A stretch of DNA of 64,000 bases, taken from contig CBDFHJ010000008.1 of NCBI GenBank assembly GCA_965247635.1, forward strand, positions 495,269 to 559,268. The letters are read 5' to 3'. Below, piece by piece: positions 1 through 9,362 of this stretch. The DNA comes from CBDFHJ01 sp965247635 (GTDB lineage Bacteria; Chloroflexota; Dehalococcoidia; Lucifugimonadales; Australimonadaceae). The notes beneath the pieces are model-generated. The model saw only the letters and a program-made list of their open reading frames with translations. It searched no databases and was not told the DNA's origin. Numbering within the stretch: the first letter of the stretch is position 1; every line of letters begins with the position of its first letter. Position numbers and translations under genes: made by a program.

Positions 1-58
1 AGCCTCCACAGACCTCCTCTGCCCATGGTATGCAGCTTCCGGCCGCCGCAAGCCTGTG

Positions 59-649
59 TCAGGCCGAAGCTCGACGGCCTAGGAGCGCCAACAGGCGGGT
101 CTGAAGGTCCGCGTCGGACGTTACCGGAAGGTCCTCGCCGAGAACGCCAACACCGGCGCTGCGAACGGCTCCGGCGATCTTCTGGGCCACCGGGTAGCAG
201 GCGTCAACCAGGTCTTGCGCAAGGCGCGCGTCTTGGCCTGTGGCGGTGGCAACGTCCCATCCGTGGACTAGCATGTCCAAAAAGAGCTGCTCGGCGTACT
301 CCGACCCCGGATAGTCCCCGAAGGAGAGGTGGCAGATGGCCTCCATAGCGCCGGGGGCGAGGACCGCCTCCTTGGCGACGGCAACCGAGCTGGTAAACGC
401 ACCGGCAGGGTCGTCGCCCAGCAAGTCTCCATCGAGCCGGTCGCCGACCTCCGCCATGGTCTTGCCGTTGAACAGCTCGCCCGCCCACAGGTTCTCGTTC
501 ACCAGATGGCCCACGAGTGCCCGGACATCCCACTCGGTGCACGGCGTTGGGTCGGCCCATTGGTCGACGCGGATGCCGGCAACGTACTGCTGGGCAGACC
601 CCAGAGCGCGCACAAGGAGTTCAGCCGCGCTCAACGATGGTGTAGTCAT
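59..649 (-). CDS. TIGR03086-type metal-binding (DinB-like) protein
   Basis: 196-residue protein of the mycothiol-dependent maleylpyruvate isomerase N-terminal/DinB-like superfamily. Visible hallmarks are the N-terminal segment PTPCTEWDVRALVGHLVNE (about residues 34-52), whose His is a metal ligand in this fold, and the later DMLVHGWDVATATGQ segment (about 128-142), which supplies the other conserved His. A strong Shine-Dalgarno (AGGAGGG) lies 6-7 nt before the ATG. The substrate cannot be read from sequence; family members are small-thiol-dependent transferases or uncharacterised. It is monocistronic on the minus strand. Confidence 0.8.
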   Translation of the reverse strand: MTTPSLSAAELLVRALGSAQQYVAGIRVDQWADPTPCTEWDVRALVGHLVNENLWAGELFNGKTMAEVGDRLDGDLLGDDPAGAFTSSVAVAKEAVLAPGAMEAICHLSFGDYPGSEYAEQLFLDMLVHGWDVATATGQDARLAQDLVDACYPVAQKIAGAVRSAGVGVLGEDLPVTSDADLQTRLLALLGRRASA

Positions 650-766
650 CCCTTCCCTCCTGGTTTTTAAGTCTGTCCTGGACCTCGGCCTTCGTTACAG
701 AGCACAGAGTACAGAAGCAACGCACGGGAGCTTCTGTAGTCACACTCTCCGGAGCCGCGTGGCCCG

Positions 767-1078
767 CTACACCTCACGGTTCCACGGCTCGACCGTTGCC
801 CCGTCGATCAGCTGCGTCAGCGAACTGAACCACTCCTCAAAGGCCTTCTGGTACTTCGGGTCCTGCATTACTTCCCCGAAGATGGCCTCCATCTGGCCCA
901 GGTTCTCCGCGTCAAACTCCCACACCACCCGGTCCGTACTCCCGCTCATAAAGTCGGTGTAGACCCGGGCGGCCGGGCCGCCGTGCGCTTCGAACATGGG
1001 TTGCACCTCCTTCATCTTCGCCACCACCGCCCCCGCCGCTCCCACTTTCGCCTGAAACACTCGCCGTTGGGTAATCAT
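767..1078 (-). CDS. small NIPSNAP-like/dimeric alpha-beta barrel protein
   Basis: 103 residues from the ATG that follows a GAGGAG ribosome site; an upstream in-frame ATG at 1141 gives a 21-residue extension with no homology-like character. The sequence (RRVFQAKVGAAGAVVAKM at the start, then VVWEFDAENLGQMEAIF) has the strand-helix-strand pattern of small dimeric ferredoxin-like barrels such as NIPSNAP or EthD relatives. No catalytic residue can be assigned. It sits divergent from the peroxiredoxin gene. Confidence 0.6.
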   Translation of the reverse strand: MITQRRVFQAKVGAAGAVVAKMKEVQPMFEAHGGPAARVYTDFMSGSTDRVVWEFDAENLGQMEAIFGEVMQDPKYQKAFEEWFSSLTQLIDGATVEPWNREV

Positions 1079-1247
1079 CGTATGCTCCTCAGGTCCGTTT
1101 GCTTTGGCGTGGCTCGTCGGCGATGCTACGCTCGGATGCAAGCCACCGTCAACTTGCGTCAGGCAGCCAATGGCGGACGTATGTAGCAGTCCTGGTGCTG
1201 GGCACAGGCTTCAGCTCCCTTGCATACGTCCCTCCCGCCCAACGAGA

Positions 1248-1781
1248 ATGACGCAGATCGCCCCTGCGGATGTTCCTCTCGTCTGGAGGACGACAATACT
1301 CAAAGTAGGCACGAAAGCGCCCGATTTCACCGGCCCCACCGACACCGGCGACTTCTTTCATCTAGCCGAGCAGGTGGGCCGGAGGCACGTGGTCCTCTAC
1401 TTCTACGTGCGCGATTTCAGCCGGGGCTGAAGCCTGGAAGCCCGCGGCTTCCGTGATAGCTATGAAGCCGTCGCTAACCTGGGCGCGACCATAGTGGGCG
1501 TCAGCACCGACACCGTGGCGCGCCACCGCCGGTTCCGTGAGCTAAACGGCCTTCCCTTCTCGCTGGTGGCCGACCCTGACCGCCGCATAACCAAGCTCTT
1601 CGACGTCCGTCGCCGCTTTGGCCTTGGCACCTCCCGGATCACCTACGTGATCGACAAGGCAGGTGTTATTCGAGGGGTGTTCCACAACGAGCTCTCCATG
1701 TCCAGCCACGTGAGCACGGTCCTGGCGGCCCTCCAAGGACTCCAGGGGCCCTCCATCGAGGCAGCCCCGGAAGTGTTGTGA
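1248..1781 (+). CDS. selenocysteine-containing peroxiredoxin (BCP/PrxQ-like), UGA decoded as Sec
   Basis: One open frame from 1248 to 1781 once the TGA at 1428-1430 is read as Sec. The product matches bacterioferritin-comigratory protein peroxiredoxins throughout: KVGTKAPDF, then VVLYFYVRDFSRG, the UGA residue, SLEARGFRD, IVGVSTDT, FSLVADPD and a terminal RITYVIDKAGVIRG. The UGA falls exactly on the peroxidatic Cys (family PGCT to RGUS). There is no Cys anywhere else, so the resolving Cys five residues on is absent (Arg): a 1-Sec enzyme that would need an external reductant. The ATG at 1248 lacks a good ribosome site. A GGAGG at 1285-1289 sits 6 nt before an ATA (1296), which would give the family-typical N-terminus and place U at residue 45. 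Thiol-dependent peroxide reduction is the expected role. Confidence 0.8.
1436..1452 (+). promoter_or_regulatory. candidate SECIS hairpin of the peroxiredoxin gene
   Basis: A perfect 7-bp stem (GGAAGCC/GGCTTCC) with a CGC loop begins 5 nt after the UGA at 1428-1430. Position just downstream of UGA fits a bacterial SECIS, but the loop is short and its G lies about 14 nt from the UGA, a little closer than in typical elements, so this is weaker than the selD and selW-like hairpins. Confidence 0.4.
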
Positions 1782-1806
1782 CGCGCAGTGGTATCATGGC
1801 GCGGTC

Positions 1807-2295
1807 ATGCACACCTACGGCGTCCTCACCAGCAGCGACATGGGCGCCCGCGGCGAGCGGGAAGACACCAGCGGCCTGCTGGTCCAAAAGGCGTTGGCAC
1901 CTCCGGAGTACGAGCTGCGTCAATACGCCGTACTCCCCGACGAGCAGAAGCTGATTGAGGAGCACCTGACGCGGTGGGCGGACCATGACCAGCTGGAGCT
2001 GGTCATAACCACCGGGGCCACGGGCCTGACCCCCCGGGACGTGATGCCGGAGGCGACCCTGGCCGTGGTGGGCCGGCTGGCGCCGGGTATCGCCGAGGCG
2101 CTACGAGCCTACGGCCTCACCAAGACCCCCATGTCCATGCTCAGCCGCGGCGTGGCCGGCGTTCGTGGAGCGACCCTCATCGTGAACCTGCCGGGCAGTC
2201 CCAAGGGCGTCCAAGAAGGGCTTGAGGTGCTGTTGCCCATCCTGCCCCACGCCCTGGAGCAGCTCCGCGGCCCCGGTTCCGGCCACCCCGGCTAG
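1807..2295 (+). CDS. moaB: molybdenum cofactor biosynthesis protein MoaB/Mog
   Basis: 162-residue MoCF-domain protein. Expected role: adenylation of molybdopterin (Mog) or the related MoaB fold, in cytosolic Moco synthesis. Diagnostic segments are the N-terminal VLTSSDMGARGEREDTSG, the central ELVITTGATGLTPRDVMPEA (TTGGTG-type nucleotide loop), SMLSRGVAGVRGATLIVNL and LPGSPKGVQE near the C-terminus. Full length for the family. The stop is 11 nt before trmD, so the two probably share a transcript. MoaB and Mog cannot be separated by eye. Confidence 0.88.
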   Translation: MHTYGVLTSSDMGARGEREDTSGLLVQKALAPPEYELRQYAVLPDEQKLIEEHLTRWADHDQLELVITTGATGLTPRDVMPEATLAVVGRLAPGIAEALRAYGLTKTPMSMLSRGVAGVRGATLIVNLPGSPKGVQEGLEVLLPILPHALEQLRGPGSGHPG

Positions 2296-2305
2296 CGGTC
2301 CACGT

Positions 2306-3058
2306 ATGGACATTCACGTCATCACCATTTTCCCGGAGATGTTTCCGGCGGCGCTGAGCGCAGGCATTGTCGGACGTGCTCAGGACGCCGGCCTGGTGCG
2401 GGTGCAGATACACGACCTGCGCAGCCACACCCACGACCGTCACCGCACCGTGGACGACGCCCCCTACGGCGGCGGACCGGGTATGGTCATGCAGCCGGGC
2501 CCCCTCTTCGAAGCCGTGGAGTCGCTGCGCCTGCCACCCGGCTCGCCGGTGGTGCTGCTGTCGCCCCAGGGTAAGCGGCTCACGCAGGCCGGTGCCCAAC
2601 GGCTGGCGATGGCAACTGCGCTGGTGCTTCTGTGCGGCCGCTACGAAGGGGTGGACGAGCGCGTGGGCGAGCACCTGGCCACCGAGGAGCTCAGCATCGG
2701 CGATTACGTACTCTCAGGGGGCGAGCTGCCGGCACTGGTGGTGGTGGATGCCGTGGTGCGCCTGCTCCCCGGCGTTCTGGGCCATGGTGAAGCGGCAATC
2801 CAAGACGACACCCACACCTCTGGTCTCGTCCAGCATCCCCAGTACACACGGCCTGCAACGTTTAGGGAGTGGCAGGTGCCGGAAGTACTCCTATCGGGAG
2901 ACCACGCCCAGGTGGCACGCTGGCGACGCCATGAAGCGCTACGCCGCACGCTGGAACGCCGGCCCGACCTGCTGGCGCAGGCCAGCCTCTCCGAGGCCGA
3001 CGTGGAAGAGCTGCGCCGGTTAGGGTGGACGGGCGCCCAGAAAGAGACCGAAACGTAG
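2306..3058 (+). CDS. trmD: tRNA (guanine37-N1)-methyltransferase TrmD
   Basis: 250 residues, starting at the ATG of MDIHVITIFPEMF. TrmD methylates G37 of tRNAs with SAM bound in a trefoil knot. Seen: DDAPYGGGPGMVM (about 51-63), LLSPQGKRLTQ, LLCGRYEGVDERV (knot region), EELSIGDYVLSGGELPA and the C-terminal HPQYTRP with the RTLERRPDLL helix. These are the invariant TrmD motifs in order and the length is standard. It follows moaB closely and runs convergent to the MBL gene. Confidence 0.95.
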   Translation: MDIHVITIFPEMFPAALSAGIVGRAQDAGLVRVQIHDLRSHTHDRHRTVDDAPYGGGPGMVMQPGPLFEAVESLRLPPGSPVVLLSPQGKRLTQAGAQRLAMATALVLLCGRYEGVDERVGEHLATEELSIGDYVLSGGELPALVVVDAVVRLLPGVLGHGEAAIQDDTHTSGLVQHPQYTRPATFREWQVPEVLLSGDHAQVARWRRHEALRRTLERRPDLLAQASLSEADVEELRRLGWTGAQKETET

Positions 3059-3070
3059 CAGGTTGAAGCG

Positions 3071-3973
3071 CTAGCCTGCGAGGGCCGCGACGGGTACTCG
3101 CTGCGGCATGGGCGCGGGTAGCACCTGGTCCTCGGGTGCCTCGCCGGTGGCGATACGCCACAGGGAGAGGTCCAGCAGCTCGTTGGCGGCAAGCCACCGA
3201 TCACATCCGGCGGGCGCCATCCACCACTGGTCGGCAAGCGCACGACGAACCACGGCGTGCTTAGAGCGTATGGTCCGGTCCGGGTCCCAGTCGGCGGCGG
3301 AAGCGACGCCCGGGGATAGGTGCATCAGCGTGGGGACCAGGGCGCCCAAAAAGGCCGTGGCAGGGGTGCTGCCGTTGGCGATGACCATCTGATGTCCCGC
3401 CGTAGGCCCTGGCAATGGCTCCACCCAGATTCCCTTTGCCACTTCCGCGCATCCATCCACCAGTTCTAGCTGGCCAGCCTCTTCCAAAGGAAGGAAGTCG
3501 TCCGACCGGTAGTGCCGGCAGTGGCGCTCGTTTGGCTCCGATGCCTCCTCCCACGCGGCACGCTGCACAACGTACCTGGCGTTGGGAAAGGTAGGAAGGA
3601 TACGGCCTGAGGAGGTGCAGTGGGTGGCGCCACCGGCATGCTCCTCATGCAGGTGGGTAAGTATTACGAGGGCGATATCACGGGGGGTAACGTTTCGTTC
3701 CCGCAGTTCCCGGAAGAGGGAAGAGCGGCTTCGGGTCGGCGCGATGTCTATGCTGGCGGGGGCCTTATCTCCGGGGCCGGTGTCCACCAGGACCCACCCC
3801 ATGGGGTGGCGGAGCAGCATACAGTAGTTACCGTAGGCGACCCGGTTGTGGCGGTCTGGGGGAAGGAAGTGCTCCCACCGTTCTTTGGTGGTAGCACCGA
3901 AAACGGATCCTCCGTCGGTGCGGGTAGTGCTCACGCGGAGCAACTGCGCAGGGGGCGCAACCGCCTTGCCCAT
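3071..3973 (-). CDS. MBL-fold metallohydrolase
   Basis: 300 residues with a metallo-beta-lactamase fold: VLVDTGPGD (about 61-69), the zinc signature THLHEEHAGG (HxHxEH; the usual Asp of HxHxDH is Glu), ARYVVQRAAWEEA typical of quorum-lactonase-like/MBL hydrolases, and GPTAGHQMV supplying the next His. The canonical metal-bridging Asp before the last His region is not obvious (FLGALVPTLMH), so the metal site may be modified. AGGAGG ribosome site 5 nt before ATG. Substrate unknown. Confidence 0.8.
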   Translation of the reverse strand: MGKAVAPPAQLLRVSTTRTDGGSVFGATTKERWEHFLPPDRHNRVAYGNYCMLLRHPMGWVLVDTGPGDKAPASIDIAPTRSRSSLFRELRERNVTPRDIALVILTHLHEEHAGGATHCTSSGRILPTFPNARYVVQRAAWEEASEPNERHCRHYRSDDFLPLEEAGQLELVDGCAEVAKGIWVEPLPGPTAGHQMVIANGSTPATAFLGALVPTLMHLSPGVASAADWDPDRTIRSKHAVVRRALADQWWMAPAGCDRWLAANELLDLSLWRIATGEAPEDQVLPAPMPQRVPVAALAG

Positions 3974-4123
3974 AGCAACCTCCTAGGCAAACGTGCGCAT
4001 ATTATGTCCCGAACCTTTCTCAAATTGTCAATAGGTATTTCCTAGAAAATATACTAGTTGATGCACCAAAAGCTTACTTGAAGGAGCGAGTTCGTCGTCC
4101 AGCAGGGGTCGTGGGGCCCCGAT

Positions 4124-4468
4124 TCAGGCACCGGTCTGACGTCTGGATGCGTGTCCACCCAGCATGGCGCCGAGGCCTCCCAGCAGCGCCACGTAAGCAG
4201 CCAACGCTCCCGCCAGTCCGATGATCAGGCCCCCGCTGCCTAGCTCAAAGAATCGGCCCATGACCCACAGCACCAGAAAGGCTGGCGCGAGCATGAGAAC
4301 TCCCATGAGAAGGCCCATGGTCAGGGCCTTAGCTGGGTCGGCCTTTGCCTGGGAGCCGCCAATGAAGCCGCCGATGAACGGCGCGGGCCAGATGGTGACG
4401 AAGTGCACAATGGGGATGATAGCGAGGCCAAGCGTTATTCCGAAGCCGACCAGGACCCCCTTAATCAA
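4124..4468 (-). CDS. small polytopic membrane protein
   Basis: 114 residues with three to four hydrophobic segments (about 3-22, 25-40 Gly-rich, 48-68, 76-104) and a short charged tail. The start appears to be TTG preceded by a GGCGGTGG-like purine stretch. It resembles small DUF5518-like membrane proteins but I do not recognise a defined family. Isolated on the minus strand. Confidence 0.55.
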   Translation of the reverse strand: MIKGVLVGFGITLGLAIIPIVHFVTIWPAPFIGGFIGGSQAKADPAKALTMGLLMGVLMLAPAFLVLWVMGRFFELGSGGLIIGLAGALAAYVALLGGLGAMLGGHASRRQTGA

Positions 4469-4758
4469 TGGCCACCGCCTGCTGCAAGAGTCCGTGCCGG
4501 ACGTAGGATACCATACGCCTACGCCGCTTCAGCGTGGACCCGGCCTCGCGTGGTCCGTCTAAAATTGTTAGCAGGTTTTTGAACATCGTTTCAGAATCTT
4601 TCTTAACTTAACCTTCTCTATAACCAACACTACCAACAACCTTGTAACTCCGAGGAAGCAACTCGCGGGTTGAAGCAGCAACGGAGCAGTACCCAACACC
4701 TCGCGACCGTGCGAGACTGTACTTCACAAGCCTAGGTCAGCAAAGGAGCACCCTACCA
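4469..4758. other. 290-bp intergenic region
   Basis: AT-rich at 4560-4630, then GC-rich up to an AAAGGAG ribosome site before the ATG at 4759. It presumably holds the promoter of the LOG-family gene. No tRNA, riboswitch or strong hairpin is recognisable. Confidence 0.4.
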
Positions 4759-5388
4759 ATGACCGACGACACGGTCCGCAGCGGCATCTTCCCTCGCATG
4801 ACGGTAGGCGTTATGGGCTCCGCGGGCGGCACGATGGACGCGGAGGTGTGCGGGCGGGTACGCCGGTTAGGGGAGCTCGTCGCCCGGCGCAGGCACGTGC
4901 TTATCACCGGGGCCTGTCCCGGCATACCGCAAGAGGCGGTCAAGGGGGCCAGCGAAGGGGGTGGCGTGGTGGTCGGCGTCTCGCCGGCCCTGGACCTCGC
5001 CGAGCACGTGACCAAGTACCACTCCCCTACCCGTGGGTACGACGCCATCATCTACACGGGCAGCGGCCTGATGGGCCGGGAGATCGAGAACATCCGTAGC
5101 TGCGACGTGATTATCTTCGCGGCGGGCCGCTCCGGCACCCTGGGCGAGTTCGCCATCGCCTACGACGAGGGGAAGGTCATCGGCGTGCTCCAGGGCAGCG
5201 GCGGCGTGACGGACCACATCGAAGAGATCATCCCCATGGTCGAGAAGAAGACGAAGGCCCTCATCTGCTACGACTCAGACCCCGAACGGCTGCTGGACAA
5301 GCTCGAGGAGGTGTACCAGACCAAGATATGGCCGGCGCACACCGCCGTCATGACCGGCCACGACCCCGACGGCGTCGTCGAGGCGTAG
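4759..5388 (+). CDS. LOG/SLOG Rossmann-fold nucleotide-binding protein (TIGR00725-like)
   Basis: 209 residues with the SLOG fold: VGVMGSAGG (about 17-25), LITGACPGIPQEAVKGA (about 49-65), VVGVSPA, GREIENIRSCDVIIFAAG and GRSGTLGEFAIAYDEGKVIG. In LOG cytokinin-type phosphoribohydrolases the last motif is PGGxGTxxE; here it is GRSGTLGEF, keeping GT and E but lacking the first PGG. Nucleotide binding is likely; ribohydrolase activity is uncertain. Stand-alone gene. Confidence 0.78.
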   Translation: MTDDTVRSGIFPRMTVGVMGSAGGTMDAEVCGRVRRLGELVARRRHVLITGACPGIPQEAVKGASEGGGVVVGVSPALDLAEHVTKYHSPTRGYDAIIYTGSGLMGREIENIRSCDVIIFAAGRSGTLGEFAIAYDEGKVIGVLQGSGGVTDHIEEIIPMVEKKTKALICYDSDPERLLDKLEEVYQTKIWPAHTAVMTGHDPDGVVEA

Positions 5389-5627
5389 GAAGGGCGCACT
5401 CCAGTCAGACGTGTGTGGGCCAGGGTCCCTCCTTCGACAGATTCAGGACGAGCAGACCGGGCGCTGCGCTCAGGGCTTGTGAGTTTTCCTCCCCCTCAAT
5501 GGGGGTGGACTAAGGTGGGGGCGAAGCGCCAGGCCGTGGCTTGGCTCCCCCCATCCTACCCTTCCCCCACAAGGGGGGAAGGGACAAAAAGTCACAGGGG
5601 CTCAGAGTGACACAGACTGTAGCGGCC

Positions 5628-8231
5628 CTATCCCTTTGCGGCGAACCATTGCGCCAGCTCGTCGCTATTGCGCTGTAGCCAGGCGTGGTTCAGCCGGATG
5701 CGCTCCAACGACTGCTGGATGGTACGGGCCGCCGACGGCGCCGGATGCGCCTTGAAGAAGTCATCCACCTCCTGGGCACGCTCCAAGGAGGTGAAGGACC
5801 CGGTGATGGAAACGAGGCGCATGATGGCGAACCCGCCCTTGCCGTAGCGCCGGTCGAGCTCGTCCCACCGCTCCTTCACGAACTCCCACACCAGGTCGCG
5901 GCCGTAGCGGTTGCCCGCCACAGCCGTCACCAGCAGCACGGTGTCCTGAGACCGGACCTCCTTAGGGTCCATGGAACGCTCCAGGGCTTCCTGTAGCAGC
6001 CCCCGGTCCTGGAACCTGGACAGGGCCCCCAAGAAACGCATCTTCTCCTCCTGCAGCTCCACCTGGCGCTCCAGGCCCCAGAGGGTCTCGAAGGTCTCGC
6101 TATCGCCCTCCTGGGCCGTCACGCCGAACACCACGCCGCGGAGGTCGGGGTGGACCGCCGCCGGGTCCGCAAGGTAACGGCTGAACCGTGCCCTGGCCTC
6201 GGCGATAACGGCCGGGTCTCCGTAGCCACCGCTCTGGCCCAGCACGATGCTGCGGCGCAGCGAGTCCAAGTGTCCTTCGTCCGGCGCGGCCTCCCAGCCT
6301 ACCCGTCGCGAAGCGCCTTCGAACAGCTCACGGCCGAACGTCCTGAACTGCTCAAGGTAGGGCTGGTCGGTCAGCAGCGCCTCCACTCCCCGCAGGTTGG
6401 AGGCCAGGTCGCCCCACACCGTGGCATCGTCCTCTTCCCGGTACGCCTCCGCCAGGTCCAGGAACGTGGTTGCCGACGCCATGCCCGCCCGCGCCAAGGC
6501 GTAGGCGTCGTTCTGAAGCCCGAGACGGTCGGTGGGGGACAGCTCCTTGCCGGCCACGGCCGCGCGCAGCCGCGCCCACTCTTCCGGGGCATAGTTGACC
6601 CGGTAGAACCCCGTCTGGCCCGGGTTGACCTTCAGCCAACCGTGCGCCGCTCCGGCCTCGGCGTGAGCGACTTGTGTGCTTTGGCCGGTCATGAGCTGGG
6701 TCTCCGGCGCACCGCCCGCCTGCTGGAGCGTGCTGACGGGCACCTGCCAAACGGTGTCGTCGGTCGTTCCTTCCTCTAGCAAGCTAGCGTAGAGGAAGCG
6801 CTTTTGCGCCAGGTGAACGGTCAGCTGGTTACCGCTTCGGTCCACTTCCGCCTGCAAGAGGGGGTAGCCCGTCTGCTTCACCCACGAGTCCATGACGGCG
6901 GTCACCGGCAGGCCGGAGGTCGCCTCCAAGGCTTTCCACAGGTCCTCCGTCTGGGCGTTGCCGTACTGGTTCTCGGTAAGGTACCGGCGCAGGCCCTCCT
7001 GGAACACCTCCGGGCTCAGGTAGTGCTCCAGCATGCGCAGCGTGGAGCCGCCCTTGCTGTAGCTAATGGCGTCGAACAGCTCACGGATCTCGGCTGGGTT
7101 GGCCACCCTCGCCTCGATGGGGTGGGAGTTGCGCAGACCGTCAAGGCTGAGGGCCGAGTTGGTATCGTGAGAGACGAACTGCGTCCACATCGTCCACTCG
7201 GGGTACAGCGCGTCCACCGCCTTATCGCCCATCCACGAAGCGAAGCTCTCGTTGAGCCACAGGTCGTCCCACCACTCCATGGTCACCAGGTCGCCGAACC
7301 ACATGTGGGCCATCTCATGGGAGATCACCTCCAAGATGCGCTGCCGGGCCGCGGCGGCCGAGTTGGCCGGGTCGTACAGCAGCGCCGTCTCCCGATAGGT
7401 GATAGCGCCCCAGTTTTCCATGGCACCGGCGGCGAAGTCGGGGACGGCGATATGGTCCAGCTTCGGCAGCGGGTACGGGATGCCGAAGTAGTCGTTGTAG
7501 TAGTCGAGGAGCCGGACCGAGTTCTCCAAGGCGAACTGACCTTGCGCCTCCTTGCCGCGGGTCGTCCATACCCGAATCAGCGTGCCGCTTGCGGCGGCCG
7601 CCTCCACGCACGCCATGTCGCCGACGATGAACGCCAACAGATAGGTGGACATCGTGGGGCTAGGCCCGAACCGCACCGCCTTGGTGCCGTCGCCCAAGGA
7701 CGTTTCCGCCTCGATTGGCGTGTTGGAGATGGCCACTAGCTCATCGGGGACGACGAGGGTCACCTGGAACACCGCCTTTACCGCGGGGTCGTCCCAGCAG
7801 GGGAATGCCCGGCGGGCGTCCGTAGCCTCGAACTGCGTGGCCGCCAGGTATCGGTCCTGGCCGTCGGGGCCGGGGTAGCGGCTGCGGTAGAAGCCCCGGA
7901 GCTGGTCGTTGAGCGTGCCCGTGAAGTGCATGTTCAGGGCGGCGTTGCCGGCGGGGACCTCCTCACCAAAAGTAAAGGTAACCGTCTCAGCCTCCTCGTT
8001 GGCCTGGACGTCCGTGGGGTACACGATGGCGCCGCCGGCCAAGGTAAGCTGGACGTGGGCTATTTCAAGCTCGGTGGCGTTGACGGAGATGCTTTTGGTG
8101 GGGGCCGCGATGGCGATGTCTACCGTCTGCTCTCCCCGAAAGGTGAAGTTGGTCAGGTCGGGGACCAGCGTGATGTCGTACTTGAGCGGCTGAACGTTGG
8201 TGGACAGCCGGTAGGCGGTGGCGGTGGCCAT
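5628..8231 (-). CDS. M1-family zinc aminopeptidase (PepN/ERAP-like)
   Basis: 867 residues, full length for M1 enzymes with the C-terminal ERAP1-like domain. The exopeptidase motif GAMENWG is at about residues 267-273 and the zinc site HEMAHMWFGD at about 304-313, with the third ligand in NESFASW some 20 residues later. No signal peptide, so cytosolic release of N-terminal amino acids from peptides is expected. AGGAGGG ribosome site 7 nt before ATG. The aldo/keto reductase gene lies just upstream on the same strand, but the 90-nt gap suggests separate expression. Confidence 0.93.
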   Translation of the reverse strand: MATATAYRLSTNVQPLKYDITLVPDLTNFTFRGEQTVDIAIAAPTKSISVNATELEIAHVQLTLAGGAIVYPTDVQANEEAETVTFTFGEEVPAGNAALNMHFTGTLNDQLRGFYRSRYPGPDGQDRYLAATQFEATDARRAFPCWDDPAVKAVFQVTLVVPDELVAISNTPIEAETSLGDGTKAVRFGPSPTMSTYLLAFIVGDMACVEAAAASGTLIRVWTTRGKEAQGQFALENSVRLLDYYNDYFGIPYPLPKLDHIAVPDFAAGAMENWGAITYRETALLYDPANSAAAARQRILEVISHEMAHMWFGDLVTMEWWDDLWLNESFASWMGDKAVDALYPEWTMWTQFVSHDTNSALSLDGLRNSHPIEARVANPAEIRELFDAISYSKGGSTLRMLEHYLSPEVFQEGLRRYLTENQYGNAQTEDLWKALEATSGLPVTAVMDSWVKQTGYPLLQAEVDRSGNQLTVHLAQKRFLYASLLEEGTTDDTVWQVPVSTLQQAGGAPETQLMTGQSTQVAHAEAGAAHGWLKVNPGQTGFYRVNYAPEEWARLRAAVAGKELSPTDRLGLQNDAYALARAGMASATTFLDLAEAYREEDDATVWGDLASNLRGVEALLTDQPYLEQFRTFGRELFEGASRRVGWEAAPDEGHLDSLRRSIVLGQSGGYGDPAVIAEARARFSRYLADPAAVHPDLRGVVFGVTAQEGDSETFETLWGLERQVELQEEKMRFLGALSRFQDRGLLQEALERSMDPKEVRSQDTVLLVTAVAGNRYGRDLVWEFVKERWDELDRRYGKGGFAIMRLVSITGSFTSLERAQEVDDFFKAHPAPSAARTIQQSLERIRLNHAWLQRNSDELAQWFAAKG

Positions 8232-8321
8232 GAGTGGTCCCTCCTAGGTGTGATCGTGTTTGTAAAGAAACGTCCGTCGTCGCGGCGTGCGGCCGGGTCA
8301 GCGCGCGAGGGCTGGCCCTCG

Positions 8322-9362
8322 CTAGCGCCGGTTTGGGGGCGTGTACGGCAGCTGGTCCATGCCATCAAGGGCCTCCAGCTGCTCATCCGAGAGGTGAAGG
8401 TCCACGGCGCCCACGTTCTCCTCCAGCTCCTCGATGGTCTCCGGGCCTGTGATGGCGCTGGCCACGCCGGGGCGCGAGAGCAGCCAGGCCAAGGCGACGT
8501 GGGCCGGCGGGTGCCCCCACTCGTTGCCCAACGCCTCTATCTTTTCGGCCACCGCGACCTGCTCGGGCGCGGGCCCTTGGCCGCCGCGGCGCTGGAACCT
8601 GGACGGTCGGCGCAGGGCCTGGACGCCCGTGAGCAGTCCGCCCGCCAAGGGAGAGAAGCAGATGAGGCTGAGGCCCAGCTCCACGCTGGCCGGCACAACC
8701 TCCCTCTCTATCAGGCGGCCCGCCAAGTTGTAACGGACCTGGTGGCAGGCCGGAGGGTTTAGCCCCAGCTTGTCGCACAGCCACATAACCTTGGTCGCCA
8801 TCCATCCGGGAAAGGTGGAGAGGGCAAAGTAGCGTATCTTGCCCTGCCGCACCAGGTCGTCGACCGTGCGTAACGTCTGCTCTAGGGGCGTGATCGGGTC
8901 GGGATGGTGCGCGTAGTAGATGTCGATGTAGTCGGTCTGGAGCCGGCGAAGGCTCTCCTCCACCTGCTGCGTGATGTGCTTGCGGGAAAGGCCACCTCCC
9001 TGGCTACCTCCACCGTTCGGCCCATCGAACACCCACTCCTGGACCTTGGTGGCCAGAATCACCTCGTGGCGGCGGCCCTTAAGGGCCTCACCCAGATACT
9101 CCTCCGACGACGCACGCTCGGCCGCGGGCGGCGCGCCCTCCCGGTCGAACCGGGACTGGTTGCCGTAGGAGTTGGCGGTGTCGAAGAGGTTGATGCCCAG
9201 GTCCAGCGCACGGCCTACCAGCGCGTCAACGCCCTTGGCCAGCGGCGCGACGCCGTAGGCCATGGTCCCAACGCTGATCTTAGAGACTCGGACCCCGGTC
9301 TGACCGAGCAGAGAGTACTCCACCAGCCCCTCCGTATGCGGTGTGGTAACGGCCACGCCCAC
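8322..9362 (-). CDS. aldo/keto reductase
   Basis: 346-residue NADPH-dependent aldo/keto reductase of the voltage-gated-K-channel beta/YghZ-like type. Seen: YSLLGQTGVRVSKISVGTM, LFDTANSYGN (catalytic Asp and Tyr), ILATKVQEW (catalytic Lys), DIYYAHHPDP (catalytic His) and the C-terminal cofactor segment SAITGPETIEELEENV. A GTG at codon 14 is an alternative start. Physiological substrate cannot be inferred. Confidence 0.9.
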   Translation of the reverse strand: MGVAVTTPHTEGLVEYSLLGQTGVRVSKISVGTMAYGVAPLAKGVDALVGRALDLGINLFDTANSYGNQSRFDREGAPPAAERASSEEYLGEALKGRRHEVILATKVQEWVFDGPNGGGSQGGGLSRKHITQQVEESLRRLQTDYIDIYYAHHPDPITPLEQTLRTVDDLVRQGKIRYFALSTFPGWMATKVMWLCDKLGLNPPACHQVRYNLAGRLIEREVVPASVELGLSLICFSPLAGGLLTGVQALRRPSRFQRRGGQGPAPEQVAVAEKIEALGNEWGHPPAHVALAWLLSRPGVASAITGPETIEELEENVGAVDLHLSDEQLEALDGMDQLPYTPPNRR

